Source: Vermamoeba vermiformis (lineage: Eukaryota; Tubulinea; Echinamoebida). Taken from it: a DNA stretch of 64,000 nucleotides. Below are positions 35,606-48,479 of this stretch, one piece after another; within the stretch, counting starts at the first letter, position 1; each line of letters begins with the position of its first letter. The notes under the pieces are model-generated. The model saw only the letters and a program-made list of their open reading frames with translations. It searched no databases and was not told the origin of the DNA. The stretch is taken from contig JBEWZL010000188.1 of the NCBI GenBank assembly GCA_045837725.1, forward strand, positions 18,951 through 82,950, read 5' to 3'. A program made the position numbers and the translations under genes.

Positions 35606-38247
35606 ATGAATATTAGTATCATATTTATCGTCTTAGTGGCGTTCATTGGACGCTCAACAGCTGATCCAAACGCTTGCGCGGGCAGGTATAACGCTTCCAT
35701 GTTGGATCAACGGGCACAGGTAATCTTTATTGCATTAAATATTATTAAATTATTACCAGCAGTTTAAGTGCTGATAGAGCTAAAAGTGAATCCGGACCGG
35801 CTTTCAGGAACATTCTTTAGTCCTATTGTGTAACTAAATATTTTTCTAATATAATAATACTCACGTCTACACGTTATTGTAATGATACAATACCGATAAA
35901 TAATCGAATAATATTTAGGTGCAATACTGTGCAGGTAACTTTATGCAAGTCCACGATCCAGCCAACAGTCGATTGGCTTTGGACCAATCAAACGGTTTTC
36001 TGTATTATGGATACATCGGAGGTCTTAAAGTGGTTAATTCAGACAATTTCAAGCTCAAACAAATGTTCAACTTCTCTTCTGTTGCTCGCTTCCAAAGTAA
36101 GTCTCCTTCAAGCTCTTTTAATAAGATTATTAACGGCGTATTAATCTTCTATATTAGACGTTGATTTGTTGCGTAACTACGCATGGCTCGTGACGGCTCA
36201 AGGAGTTGCGAGTATTGACTTGGAGAATCCGGTATAAAGCCGAAACACTTTGAATTTGAAACAATTATCTAACGACTTAATTCTAGAAATCAGACCTTGC
36301 ATATTCAACTCTTCAAGTTCAAGGCAATCAAAACTGTCCCGGAGGTAAGTCGGATCAAATCCGGATGGTAACCCGAAATTTAATCTCATTCCTGAAATCT
36401 TAGTAGCCTTCCAAAAATTAATATTAGCCGCATCATAAGTTTGCAAACCATCAATAGATGGTTATAGAATGGTTTACTAACTCTTTCTTTTTTTTTCAGA
36501 TTTCGCTCTGCTGGATGAGCTCGGCGGCAACGCTTATTCAATCTGCGTTAATGGCAGCAGTGTTGCATTAGCGCTGAAGATTGATATTTCCGATCGCAAA
36601 GCTGCTGTTAAGACCTACTATCCTATCGCTCAACTGCAATTCCAACAAAACGCAAGTACGTCCGTATTAGGAAAGTGCAATAATGACGATAATCTTTGCA
36701 GAAATTATTTCTTTGTCACCCGACAGACGACGTAGCACGCTGTACACAGTGACACTCGCATACGACAACACCCCTCTGATGATCACTGCGATCAGAACTG
36801 CAGGTAAGAAACGTTAAGAATACTTCTGCGAACGGTCTTATTGTTCTGAATTTGTTCTTCAAGAACACTTCGGTGATGATAATTTGACCGTACATTTGCG
36901 CTGTTATAAAAGGAAAACGTCAAAAATGTTGTTCGATGACACGTGTCAAACTTGAGTTCGAACATGAGCTTCAGAATGACACCTGTCATTAATAAGTGTC
37001 ATACCAGTATTGTTCCGAGACTATTAGATGTTACTGGAGTAGCAAAAAAGTGACACTTACGGCAAACGCAAGATCCGATCTTGAAACGGTTAATTAACTA
37101 ACGGTTCTTTTAGACATGAGCTACGCCAACAGCACCAATGTTCAAGGTCTTGGCATCTACGCTGTGATTGGCTGTGACGATCAATATTTTTACACGTTAG
37201 ACAGTAAGAAATATTTCTTCGCGAAGGAGAATCGTTCATGAATAACGAAATTTCGTTTAGATATGAATAACACGCACTTGATCGTGGCAAAACGCGATAT
37301 TTACACCATGAAAGTGGTGCAACGATCATTTGACCGGTTCAGAATTGACTTGCTGAAGAGTTATTCGATTGACGTGCCTGCCGGTCAATTGACAGTGTGG
37401 CACGACTCGACATTCATCTTGTACGACTTCAATTTGAAGAATTTGTTCGGCTGTCAAAGATTGCCTATTCCGGTAAGGCCGTCATAAGGTGACTTTAAGA
37501 AAGTACGAAATTAATCAAACTTTACTAGACGCATCCCTGCAAGGCCTGGAAAGTGATTGGTAACTCAATGTTGTGGAAACAAAACAACTTTTTGAGCTTG
37601 CAATGCATGGATGATAAGTACGGCAAGAGTCTCGTAATCGGCTCACTTTAGGTCGTTCGAACTGACTTCGTATATGTAGTGCTTTGTTCGTATCACGATC
37701 ACTTCTGAGTCCCAACGACGGCTGTCCAAATCACTGCTCATTGCACGGCCAATGTGTGGCTGACGAGTGCTACTGTGCCAAAGGTTACAGTGGTAACGAC
37801 TGTTCGAACAACGAGAACAACATCTGTGGCCGAGAATGCGATCAAGATTCTGACTGCTGGGGCGAGTTTTTGAACGCGTGTGTCGTGTGCTATAAAACAC
37901 GCCAAGAACAAAAGAAAACGTAAGTCATTGCGACAAAGTTTTGTGACACGTGTCAAAGTGACACTTTTGACAGGTGTCGCCCAGTTTGTACAGCGCCGTG
38001 CACGTACGCCAATCAGTGTTATGAATGGGGCACGCACTCTTTTATCAATCAATGTGCCCAGTGCTCGAAACAGTTCCACTATTGCTTGGCCATGCCGCAC
38101 CAATGTGGCACTCAAACTTGTTTACGTAAGTGACTGAGTAGTATCATTAGCTGAAAACTGAATGTATTTGCAGATAACGAGGATTGCACTTTTGAATGTC
38201 CTACATGCGTCGGAGCTACGCCGATCAAACTTGGAACATGCAGATAA
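35606..38247 (+). CDS. Secreted protein: propeller-like N terminus and EGF-like/Cys-rich C terminus
   Basis: Many short exons. The signal peptide MNISIIFIVLVAFIGRSTA is cut before DPNACAG. The N-terminal ~450 residues are strand-rich with repeated GL.VV/G..SIDLENP-type blades, suggesting a beta-propeller. Next comes a clear EGF-like module (CPNHCSLHGQCVADECYC, then AKGYSGNDCS), then two more Cys-rich segments (CGRECDQDSDCWG and CTAPCTYANQCYEWG...CAQCSKQFHYC). It ends HNEDCTFECPTC...GTCR. There is no TM helix or GPI-type hydrophobic tail, so it should be secreted. The join at 37618 uses donor GTACGG and acceptor ATGTAG to keep the EGF module in frame. It shares layout with the three-TM protein at 3.2-6.2 kb (propeller-like, then Cys-rich). 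Function unknown; extracellular binding is likely. Confidence 0.72.
36937..36988. promoter_or_regulatory. Palindrome TGACACGTGTCA, copy 3 (36937-36948), plus near-copy TGACACCTGTCA (36977-36988)
   Basis: In an intron of the EGF gene. A perfect palindrome and a one-mismatch copy lie 28 bp apart, with further GTGTCAT and GTGACACTT units downstream to about 37060. Confidence 0.6.
37944..37977. promoter_or_regulatory. Palindrome TGACACGTGTCA, copy 4 (37944-37955), with flanking half-sites
   Basis: In the next-to-last intron of the EGF gene. The palindrome is followed by AAAGTGACACTTTTGACAG, whose last AG is the splice acceptor. The 3' end of the intron is built almost entirely from half-sites. 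Confidence 0.6.
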
Positions 38248-38497
38248 AATATTGGAATTCCATTCGTTCAATGAATACTCGAATTAAATGTGCACCCGAG
38301 AGCAAAAAATGCTACGTAAATGAAAGTATATCCTTATGTAGTATACTACGCAGTTTCGTTTTTATTGACTTTAGTAAAGGCCGATGTTTGTGCGACAGCC
38401 TGACAATTAGAACTGAATTTTTTGGCAAGCCAAGTTTGGATTGGCCTTCGTAGGAGGAGCCTGTTCGTGCACCGTTAGCCCCACACGTATTTTTCGC

Positions 38498-39444
38498 CTA
38501 TAAACTTACGTATATGGAAGGAGAGAAGGGACCTAAAAGGGTGTTGAAAAAGTTGACTTGGACATCGCCAATGTTGTAATCGACGTCGCTAATAACTATT
38601 TGTAGAATACTTCCGTCCTTGGAGGACACCCAAAGAGTCACAGGAGTGATCGGAGTGACAATACCAAAGACGTTGACTACATTAATGAAGAATAAGTTGA
38701 TATGAAAGACTATTTTCAGGCGGACCTGCTACCGCATCCGTTAAACAAAAAACGTACCGTAGAACTGCCAGCCAGTGCAGGGTTGACCGTTGATGACTTG
38801 AGCGCCGAGGTAAGTGGCATTAGCCGGAATTTGAAACGGGAAGTAAGTAGTAATGATGGCAGGAAGAGAGCCTAAAAGTTACGTGCTTAGATTTAATAAT
38901 AAAATTAAGAACAAAGGAAGGAGTTTTAATGTCGATAGACGCTTTCATGCGACTTACCAAATTCCCAGCATAAAGGACCCTCGTAGACGTAAGCTTCAAA
39001 CACCAGGTGAGCGTTTCATTAGTTGTATTGCTTCTCTTGATTTACTTACGAGTCAATGCGCCGTTGTTAGGAGACACGACCAGGTTGGTGTGGAAAGACA
39101 AAGGAACAACTGAAAGTGTCAAAGTGTCAGACGGATGGACGATCCAAATAGATATTTCAGACTGAACTTACATTCTTCGCCGCCGAGTTCAATGAAAATC
39201 CCTCCATTGGTCCAATCAAATGCAACGACACCACCGATGTTGATCAACGAGGTCAGCGGAGAGACATAATTGGGGAAAACAACTAAAATGAAAAGAGTAA
39301 GCTGGGTCTGCTTTAAAAATATCTTTTAATTGTTCCCTTACCGCTGAAGTTAGATGTGAATTGTTGAGGAAGTTTAGGAGCGGTTTGTCCAAGAGCAGAT
39401 CCGACCAAGCAGATCATGACAACGAATAAAGCGATAGCCTTCAT
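38498..39444 (-). CDS. Small secreted protein, possibly ependymin/LolA-like
   Basis: Six exons give about 220 residues. The signal peptide is MKAIALFVVMICLVGSALG. The mature part is beta-rich with few Cys. A PLCWEF segment, the GQPCTGWQFYG segment and a late LWVSSKDGSILQIVISDVDY strand resemble ependymin-related and LolA-type folds, which bind lipids or calcium. This is a pattern-level inference, not a firm assignment. The stop is at 38498-38500 right after GTAAGT, so a further exon cannot be wholly excluded. One intron (39113-39130) has GTGTCAAAGTGTCAG, the motif seen in neighbouring secreted genes. The gene is convergent with the EGF gene. Confidence 0.6.
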
Positions 39445-39865
39445 AGTTTAAATGCTTGGAGTTGTGGTAGGATATTACGTTGATAACTGATAATGAAATT
39501 TGTTCAAATCTTTCGCTTTTATCTTTTTTCGTACGTTTTGTGTCCTTGAATGTACATGGAGCAAATTTGGTGCTTCAAAACGAACTTGTGATCCGTTCGG
39601 AATAATGTCAAGTTCCTGATGGAGCATTAAGTCTCATTCTATTGATAATTCTTAAAGGCAACACCAATAATCCAGATTAACATAATCAATTGAATTTTTG
39701 ACAATATGGTGCAATCCTCATTTTGTACCGAAGAGCAAATGGGCTATAAAATCAGTAGCAGCTCTTTCAAACTGAAGCTTTACAAGGAACAAAAAGAATT
39801 ACAAATGATCCGTATTATCGAATCAGTAAAATATGTACAAAATTGCTTTTTCGGATCTGCATTAT
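39445..39865. other. Intergenic, nothing recognised
   Basis: Spacer between the start of the small secreted gene and the 3' end of the ATG11/FIP200 gene. Apparent plus-strand ORFs here (for example 39706-39927) run antisense into the next gene and lack coding character. Confidence 0.4.
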
Positions 39866-42800
39866 TTAGTTATCTCCGAGTCTTTCAGCGGTCACTAAGT
39901 GATAGTCTGTACCAACAGGTAACTTGAAAGGATTATCTTTCTCCGTCTAAATAAGATACAAAACGTTAGTTATGGTTTGGATCGGATCGACTAAATCCAG
40001 ATCTTACCGCTGTGCGCTTTTCAAGGGCGACTATGAATCCCAAAATAACGACTTTAGCCTTAATTTCTTGTTGGAAGATGTGTTCGTCTTCAGGATTCAA
40101 GAAGAAGTTGGGTGCACCAATGTTCCAGATCTCGTAAAAATCAGCCCGGTTCGGTCTAAAGGCGACCAAACAACCTCCTTCAAAACTGTTACCAAATAAG
40201 GAAATTAGTAACCATTCATGAATATCTATCGTAGGTCCCTACTTGTTCATAGCAATGCTGTTTTGACGGTACACACTGATCAGCTGTTCTTTGTACTTGA
40301 CGTCTTCTTTGGCCTCTTGCAATGCTTTTTCCATCGCTTTCATGTGTTGTTCAATTTCACGCCCGCCTTTTGAGGTCTGGTCCCAATGGTTCAAAATACG
40401 CGTAACACGTTCAGGCACAGTCCTATGAAGTAAGGTCAAGACCTACTCGAGAATCGATTACCATAAAAGGAAATTTGACTTACATGTTGTTCACGGCAGG
40501 CGACGATTTAGTCGTTGATTCAATGATTTCGAGACCTTCGCGGAATTGCGTCAATTCTTTTTCTAATTGGGCAATTTTTGCAGTCGCCGATTCTTCGTTC
40601 TTTTTCAACGAGTTAATTGTCGCTTCTCGCTTCTTAAGCTCTTCGTTGCTGTTTTTCGTTTCTTCACTTAATTTTTTCACGGTCTCTTCGAAAAGTTTTA
40701 CCGTGCGATTTTTAGTGTCCAATTGTTCTTGCAATTCTTTTTTGGATAATTCTGAAATGCTAATACTCGACGCCAAATTTTCTTCGAGCTTTTGATTATC
40801 TTGCTGCAAAGATTTGACGATATCTTGGTACTCTTCGTATTCAGTTTTTGTTTTCGTCAGCTGGATTTCTAGTTCATGAACTTCGTTGCCCAACTCGTCA
40901 TTATTTTTTTTCAATTTTTCCGCTTCTGCGCTTAGCTTTTCGTTTGTGCTCTTTTCATTAGCAAGCTCAGATTTCAATTGACGAATTTGATCTTCGAGCT
41001 GTTTCTTCGTTTCCGAGAATTCTTTCGTTGAATTTTCTTGACTTTTAGCCATCTGTTCAATCTTTTCGTGTAAAGATTTTGATTGGTCACCAAATCCAGC
41101 GATCTTTGATTCAAGTTCTTTTTTCAGCTCGCTTATTTGGGCGCTAAGCACGGTGTTTTTGTCTTCGGCACGTTCATTTGACTCTTTGAATTGTGCGACT
41201 GTTGCACGCAAATCAATGACTTCTTTGTTCAACTTTGAAATTTCATCAACAAGTTGGGCCTTCTCGCGAGTGAGGTTCGATTGAGTTTCTTCAAATCGGG
41301 CAATTTTTTCGGACGTTTCATCGATGACACACTTTAATTGGTCTTCTTCTTCCTTAGCTACTTTTAACTCAGTTCTAAGAGCCATCAATTGTTCACTTGC
41401 ACTCTCGAGTTCAACTTTTAACTGTTCTTGCGTGCTTTTCTGGGCCGAAATTTCTCCGTTGTGCGCCTCAGTCATTGAAAGTATTTGTTGCTTCAATTCT
41501 TTAAGTTGTAATTCCAATGCTTGTATCTCTTGTGCATCTTTTTTTTCTTTGGCTTGCATTGCACTTAATGCTTTTTCTAGTTGCTCGGCTTTTTCCGACA
41601 AAACGACTTTTTGCTTGCTCAGTTCTGTGACTTGCTGCACAAACGATCGTTTTTCTTCCGCAATGACTTTCTTTTCCATATCCGCGTCAGAAATTTGTTG
41701 TGAGAGCTCGCTGGTCTTAAGATCGTGAGACTTAAGTTGCTCCGTTAACCTCTTAATCTCTCGTTCTAATTGTGCCACGGTAGATTTGACCGTATCAGCT
41801 TCATCTTTCTTTTGTTGCAATTCTTTTCGGAGATCGAGAATGATCTCATTTGTTTGGGCAATGTCTTCCTCGACCTTGCTCACCACGAGATTCTTTTTCT
41901 TAAGTTCTTCTTCGAGGTTCGCTTGTGTGGATTGGTACTGAACTTCTGTATCCTTCAGTTTAGTCTCTAACTTTTGAACTTGGTCTTCGAGTCTCTTGAC
42001 ATTGTTTTGTGATTCCAAAAGCTTCGTGCTATCACCAGACTAGTCAAAATCGTTAGTACAAACGCGTTAGAATTTTAATAGAATGATGTACGTACTGAGT
42101 GCGAGGGTGATTGTGACTGAGCAAATGCAGATATGCTGACTTTAGTTTCTAGCTCTTGCACGCGTCGTTTGTAGTTCTTAGCCTCTTTGCGCTTTCGTTC
42201 CAGCTCGTCCTGCAACGTCTTCAACTTCTCGCTGATTGACGCACTGAACGCTAGCTGTGACTGTTGTGACGGTGACTGAGCCTTACTTTCAAGTTGCATT
42301 TTTCGCATCTCTTCATCGAGATTCATATCGGAAGCATTTCCGAAGAAATTACTCCTCCAGTCCAGATCAACGCTGAAATCTCCTTCGACGTCGGGTAAAT
42401 CTTCATCACCTCCGTCAATGTCAATATGAATGCCCGGAACTCCTGGTGGCAACCGACTTATCAGCTCTTTGGGAATATAGATGCCGTATTCCGTAATATA
42501 TCTAATAATAAGATTAGTATTGCGACATTAGATCCGGATCTGTGTAAATTTCGCCCGTACTTTTCACGCTGTTTCCTTTCGTTGCTAGTAATGTTCTCTA
42601 ATCTTAACCGCAGTTTCTGTAGCTCAGTCAACAACTTTCTGTGCCACGAACGACGTCGCTTAATCTCGTGAACGTAAGAGTCGTAAGCAGGTGCCAAACA
42701 CTCCAAATATACCAATTGGAACATGTCTTTCTTGTGCTTCAACAGCATGGCTCTAAAGCCATCCTTGCCGGCAATCTTATGCTGCAATGTCGTGATCTTT

Positions 42801-44774
42801 GATTGCAACGATGATACGCCCTTCAGTCGTTCATGAACCAGACGTGAAAGGTTCGTCTAAATAAAGTCATTAGTTCTGGCTAAGAATACCAATTTTAGCA
42901 TGTCAGAATTACATACTTTTGATATTGCCATTAATTTGAGTTGATCGCTAAGTTCGCGGTGAGTGTTGTTCAAAAAGACCAAATTGTTCGTATGCGCTGT
43001 AATTATTGCTTTGAAACCATCGTACATATCGTCGGATACGTTTCCGCCGGACTGCATTGTGACTTTAAGAACGTTTTGTAACTTTTGAAGGTCTAAAAAT
43101 AGCGTCAAAGTTAGTTGTCAAATTGTTTCAGAGAAAATATATAACATTTCACTTACCGTTCCAAAACGCAGAAGTAATTGCTTTAATTTCTTCGACCTTA
43201 TTACTGCATGATTTTAATGTTTCTTGTTGCTGCTTAATACTACAATAATAAAAGAATTAGTAATTATTCAACACTTCCTTCGAATGTTCCGACCGGAAAA
43301 AATGCAATTTTATACTTAAAAAAGCGATTAATATGTTATAAAGCACGACTATAAACAGTTCATTATTAATATAGTGCATCGTTTAATCAACGTGAAAAGT
43401 TTTAAGTGAAAATCAAACTACTTACTCAAAATCCATTTGCCTGTCCGTTTCTACTTTAACATTTTGATCCAATTCTTTAATTGACCGCGTTAACTCGCTA
43501 AATTTCCACCGCAACAAATCTGTTTCATTTGTGATTCGTTAGTCCAGCTCGCACAAAATCAAATGAGTACTGGTCTTAAACTTATTCTTACCGTCTTGTT
43601 CTTTGCATCGCTTAGCCCAATCACGCAGCTTATCCACGGGTATAAAATCAATTAATGTCTTGTGTTGCTCGTCAACTAATGCCGGATCCAATTTTGTTTC
43701 TCGGAGTTTTTGCAACGTTGAGTCCATATTCTTAAATAATTTGTCATGCTCTTCTTGTTTTCGATTCACGTATTCAGTGAACGGGTCGAATATTTGCAAT
43801 AACTTTCTGTCATAATCATTCAAGTTTGCAATGGCTGACCGAATTGCTGCCAATTGATTTTGTTGCTCGAAATGGCTTTGTATTATTAATCTTAACGAAG
43901 CATCTGACGAATCTAATATGGCCTATTATAGTAATAAAATTATTATTAATCGAAGATAGCGTAATAATTTGTAATCTAAATCAAATCTCGAATTTGCAAT
44001 TGCTGCGAGGTAAGATTATTCATTAATGATAAATTATGGATGAAGGGGAATAATATTGCAATTATTTAAATAGCGCTGCAAACGCAAAGCGTAATTTTCC
44101 TTGAAAAAGTGTCGATCTGGATCTTTTTCGGCTTACCTTGGCAATATTGTATTGATAGGAGAATTTCTGCTCGTATTGTTTTAAGTTTCTAACATGTACT
44201 GGCTCCGCTGGATTAGGTACAAACACGGGTTGCTCCGGTACTAATTGAAATTTATTAAATTGAGATCAGATCCCGAAAACTCGATCAGAAAAAAATTAAA
44301 TTGATTTCTATTACTAATTTCATTTGCAAATATAACATGAATATTATTCTTATTGTCCTATAAATTAAACTCACAATTTATAAGCGGAATCTCGTAATAG
44401 GTCTCGCTGGGTGGCGCTGAATCGATTCCCAATTGTCTCTTATCATACAAAAATATTTGCTTATCCTAAAATATTAATAAAAATATTAGTACTGCAATTT
44501 TCCTTTCATAAAGCAACGTATGAGCTCACCTGAGTTAATCCGAGCTCTGCAAACGTTTTTTGAGCCGGCAATTTCGTTCCCTCGCATAATAATATTTGCT
44601 GATCGACGGGAATATTATAATTCTCGTATACTTTTTGCTTTACATGATCAACGCTGCATGGAAGGTTAATCCAGAATTATTTCATAATTTATTCTTTATT
44701 TTTTCAGCTTACGTGGCATTAGATGGAAAGTTAACATCAATAGATGCACCGTTATCTGCTCGTATAATTTTCAT
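39866..44774 (-). CDS. RB1CC1/FIP200-ATG11-type autophagy scaffold
   Basis: About 1,300 residues. A ubiquitin-like N terminus (MKIIRADNGASIDVNFPSNA... then KVYENYNIPVDQQILLCEG, KQIFLYDKRQLG) matches the start of RB1CC1. An ATG17-like helical region (~44.2-42.9 kb) and a conserved block (LAPAYDSYVHEIKRRRSWH ... RYITEYGIYIPKELISRLPP) follow. Then comes an unbroken ~500-residue coiled coil (40.5-42.0 kb). The C-terminal Claw domain is clear: VAFRPNRADFYEIWN, FFLNPEDEHIF, then KDNPFKLPVGTDYHLVTAERL. This family scaffolds the ULK1/ATG1 complex, and the Claw binds cargo-receptor LIR motifs during selective autophagy. Domain order is complete. An acidic Asp-rich linker (IDIDGGDEDLPDVEGDF) separates the head from the coiled coil. 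Confidence 0.88.
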
Positions 44775-45668
44775 TTGTAGTTATCACTTGCAAGTAACTG
44801 TGTTATAGATGTAGATCTGAGCAAAGACCAAAACGCTCTGTGAGAGTTGTCTATGCTCGTGATCGTCAATAAATATATCTAACAATATAAATAATAAATA
44901 AAAAAAATGAGACTTGTGTGTGTTGTCTCTCTTAAGAATACAAGAAAAAAATAATTCTCATCCGCGCGAAAAAATCAATTCGTGAAAGATTGGAAACGTG
45001 GGCTTAAGAAGAACGAATGGCTCAAAAAAATCTTCAATTGCCGTGGTGCCTGAGGAAATCAGAATTGAAATAGGTATTGAATTGTGATTTTGTTTTTGAT
45101 CTTTTTCGTTCGCTTTCTGTGCCAATAATTCCGAAGCTATCAGCAGCAAATATTTTTGTCATAATCGCCTAAATATTCTCTTTTTAATTCTATCTTCTGT
45201 CTCGGTGAAATCAAAAAATAAAAATGTGCCGGTGGGATATCGCGTACTGATTTTTGCGGTGTGTTTTTTTCTGCGTCGGGACCAAAATATTTTGAATTTT
45301 TGAATGGCTTGGGGCCATTGTTCCTCCTCTTCCTCCTCTTTCTATCTCTTTTTCTCTCCATTTGTTTCTCGCAATTAGGCAATTTTCGTTTTACCAAAAA
45401 TCGTATCACTCGAAGTCAGCTTAGCCCAATAAAACAAACCGCGTACTACTAACATCACGTGACGAAGAATTACGTAACTTAAAGCTTTAGTAGTAGATCT
45501 GACTTCCATTAGGCTTCTTCAAAATGGAAGATCTGTTTTGCCACGTAAGATCCCAGAACGGAAGAACTGTCGCTCAAAATTAACAACATTTACTCTAATT
45601 ACAAAAAAATTATGTTCAAATTTGCTAACAACAACTTTTTACAATCAAGGCTGAGCAAGATCTAATAA
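44775..45668. other. Intergenic region with two doubtful minus-strand ORFs
   Basis: Minus-strand open stretches at 45140-45409 (very basic start, RKRDRKRRKRRNNG) and 44958-45149 nearly abut, in different frames and with no GT-AG junction between them. They might be parts of one small basic protein of ~150 residues, but I have no homologue and no clear start. The rest is AT-rich. Not called as a gene. Confidence 0.3.
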
Positions 45669-48053
45669 TTAGTCCTGCATCTGATCCTCACCACCTTCAT
45701 CCTCTTCATCATATTCCTCGCTTTCATCATCTTGCTCATCAATGCTAGGATTGGTGTTCGTATTGTTGTTATTATTGTTAGCAAGTGCAGCAGCCTCAGC
45801 AAAGTCTTTTTCAGCGTCATAATTCCAGATCTTGCAAGTTCCATCCCACTGCACAAATGGAGTCAGATAATCGCTATCATTAATATAGAATATCGACGCC
45901 TATCACTTACCGATGCAGACAATAACAACGGTTGATGAGGGTGCCAATGCACATCACGAACGATTCCTCTGTGGCCTGAAAGTCGCTTCACGATCTCACC
46001 AGTCAGCACGTCATACACTAAACAGATTGATATTAGTACTCATACTATAGTATTTGTGCCTTATTTACGTACCAACGACGGTACCGTCGTAAGATCCGGT
46101 GTAAATGTAACGCTGTCCCGTTGTTTGTACTGGCGAGAAACGACAACGAATTAACGTTTGCAAAACTTTATGGCCACTAAAAATAGGTCAGTAATGTGTA
46201 TATTTATGATTATTACTATTATACGCACCGATATTCCATAACTGATTTGTCGTCTGGATGTCTCGGGAAATTTCTCGGCATGAATCGTCGCTGAAGATAA
46301 AATCGATCGATTAATCTCTAGCCAACTATTATTACACTTGCAACGTGCTACATGATACTTACGTAATCGTACCACTGATTTCCAGCGCGTCTTGGTTTTC
46401 TAGGCATTTTGTTATCCATTTTACGCAAGTCCCAGAGCTTGATCGCCTGGTCTTTACCGTTGCTGATAATATAATGGCCGTCCATTTTTGAGTCGATGAA
46501 TGTAATGCCCTCTGCATGACCTGCGAAAATTCCGACAGGCCCGTCGTTTAAAGCACGTCTGTCCCAGATCTTGACAAACGCGTCATCACTACCACTACAC
46601 AAGGTCTGCGAAGTGTTGTCTAAGAAACACACGGCATTGACGTCATCATCGTGTGCATCGATGCGCGCTGATCGCACGCGTCTGTCCAAATCGTAAAAGT
46701 ACAACGCAGCGTCACTACTTCCACCGACAATCTCGCGACTGTCAGGACTGAACTGTGATGAGAACAAGCAGAACCGTTGTTGTGGAGGTCTATATACGAC
46801 AGGATTAGTATACAATTAACTTCTTAACGCTATTCAAACATTACGTACTTCATGTCAAGTGCTTCGTGAACCTCGTGGTCACCGCTTGTGTTACACAAGT
46901 GTACTGCATCGGAGATTAATTTGAGTTGCAAATACTAATAGAAGGACATACCGTAGTTAGACCACGACGAATAAATGACCCATTGTTGATTAGGACTATA
47001 GTCTGTACTGATGATAGACCAGCCTATGTCACGTGCAATAATTTGCTTCACTTCTTTCCACGTCTCAGTGTTATACAATCTAATGACAGAGTCTATAATA
47101 AAATTGGTACTAATGTCTACAATAAGCGAATTAGCGATCCTACCTTGACAAGCAGACAAATACAAAGATCCATCTTGACTGAACATGCCACAAAACACGT
47201 GCTCGCTATAATTGTCCAACGGCTTCATCTTGTTAGGAACCATTCTGCTGGCGATATGGCGCCTAGCTCGCGATGAAAATGACGGAGCTGTTCTGTGCAG
47301 GCCACGGACCTTTGCCTAAAAAAGGTATGAGAATCGTTGCGACTAAAAATCTTCTGTTCGAATTCCTTACCTGCTAACTTTGGCTTGCTAAACATATTTT
47401 GGTGGCTTATTTCTCGCTGTTGGCAAATATTTAATTAATTACGCATAAGTGGTGCGGATTGGAAAAACGGAGAAATTTGAGATCTTCGTTATTCGATGAC
47501 CTAAGGGTACAAAGGACTGTTTACCTGTCTAATCATTTTGTGTATAGACGTGTTTGATTTGTCCGAGCTCGAAGCTGTGTAGCACAATTGTTCAACGTGG
47601 ATCGGCGAGTGCTGAAATTAAATTAATAAATTGGCATTATTTTATAATATCGTTAACTTGGTTATATCGGTGCACGCTCTTAAATAGCTTGGAATGAGAT
47701 TATCCGATAATTTTCCAAAAGATCTTGAAATTTATCGTGCAAACTCAGCAAGCAAAACACTTTTACCAGTGAAAATTTTAAAACCCTTACATATAATGGC
47801 TCGTAGTTAGACTCCTGAGGCTCTTCTTCACCTTCTCCCTCTTCGTCGGCATCCTGGCTGAAAATAGAAATTTATTATTAATTTACTGAACTCGCCAAAG
47901 CCGACCACGCCAATGATTTATATTAATTTTATATTTAACTTTCCTAGGATCTTCGTAATATTCATCGTCATCATCGTCGTCTCCTTGTTGCCCAAGCAAG
48001 TACTGCGATAACAGCTGTATCAACATATTACGAGACATTTGTTCGCGGCTCAT
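45669..48053 (-). CDS. DCAF11: DCAF11/WDR23-type WD40 protein, CUL4-DDB1 substrate receptor
   Basis: Multiple exons. A Met/Gln and Asp-rich N terminus (MSREQMSRNMLIQLLSQYLL, then QGDDDDDEYYEDP) matches the LAxLLxxG-type start of DCAF11. WD repeats follow with signature segments: HVFCGMFSQDGSLYLSACQD, VGGSSDAALYFYDLDRR, AHDDDVNAVCFLDNTSQ, GSDDAFVKIWDRR, HAEGITFIDSKMDGHYIIS, DQAIKLWDLRKM and the final SWDGTCKIWNYD. HxDDVNAV, GITFIDSK and DQTIKLWD-type blocks are diagnostic of DCAF11/LEC14B. The family recruits substrates, including NRF2/SKN-1 in animals, to the CUL4-DDB1 ubiquitin ligase. The C terminus adds an Asn-rich then acidic tail (ESEEYDEEDEGGEDQMQD) missing from the human protein. Confidence 0.92.
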
Positions 48054-48479
48054 AATTAAAATATACTTCTTTATCGATACCGTTGGTTATGGTGGAAGTA
48101 TTGCGTCAAACACGAAACTGATCGATCCCTCTCGTGACCGAAAATTTTCTGTTGGCCAGAATAACCGAGGATACGAAAAACACAAGCTGCTCGACATATT
48201 AATTGCTACATAGTATCTTATGTTCAATATTATACCTTCGAGTACCATTGCAACACGCCAGCAAACCTCAAAGGGTTATGAAGAAAAAATCTTTTGGGAG
48301 CGTTTCATGAGTCGATAATTTACGCCAGTCGTGTTACCTCAAAGCTTGCGATAACAATATTCTTCGTTGGTATTTGATTCCAGCCCATTTGCCATTTGGG
48401 TTACTGACTGAGCGGTCGGCGAGCAACTGTTACGTACCCCAAGCAGATTTTGCAGTAAAAATTATGTTACACGTTAGAA
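48054..48479. other. Divergent intergenic region, DCAF11 / JmjC
   Basis: A 426-bp interval between two divergent starts, taken as a shared promoter. No TGACACGTGTCA, ORF or RNA gene was seen. Confidence 0.4.

Noticed and set aside
41324-41728. Long plus-strand ORF opposite the coiled coil
   Set aside because: It mirrors the Glu/Lys/Gln-rich codons of the coiled coil on the other strand; Ser/Cys/Phe-rich content and no splice context mark it as a shadow.
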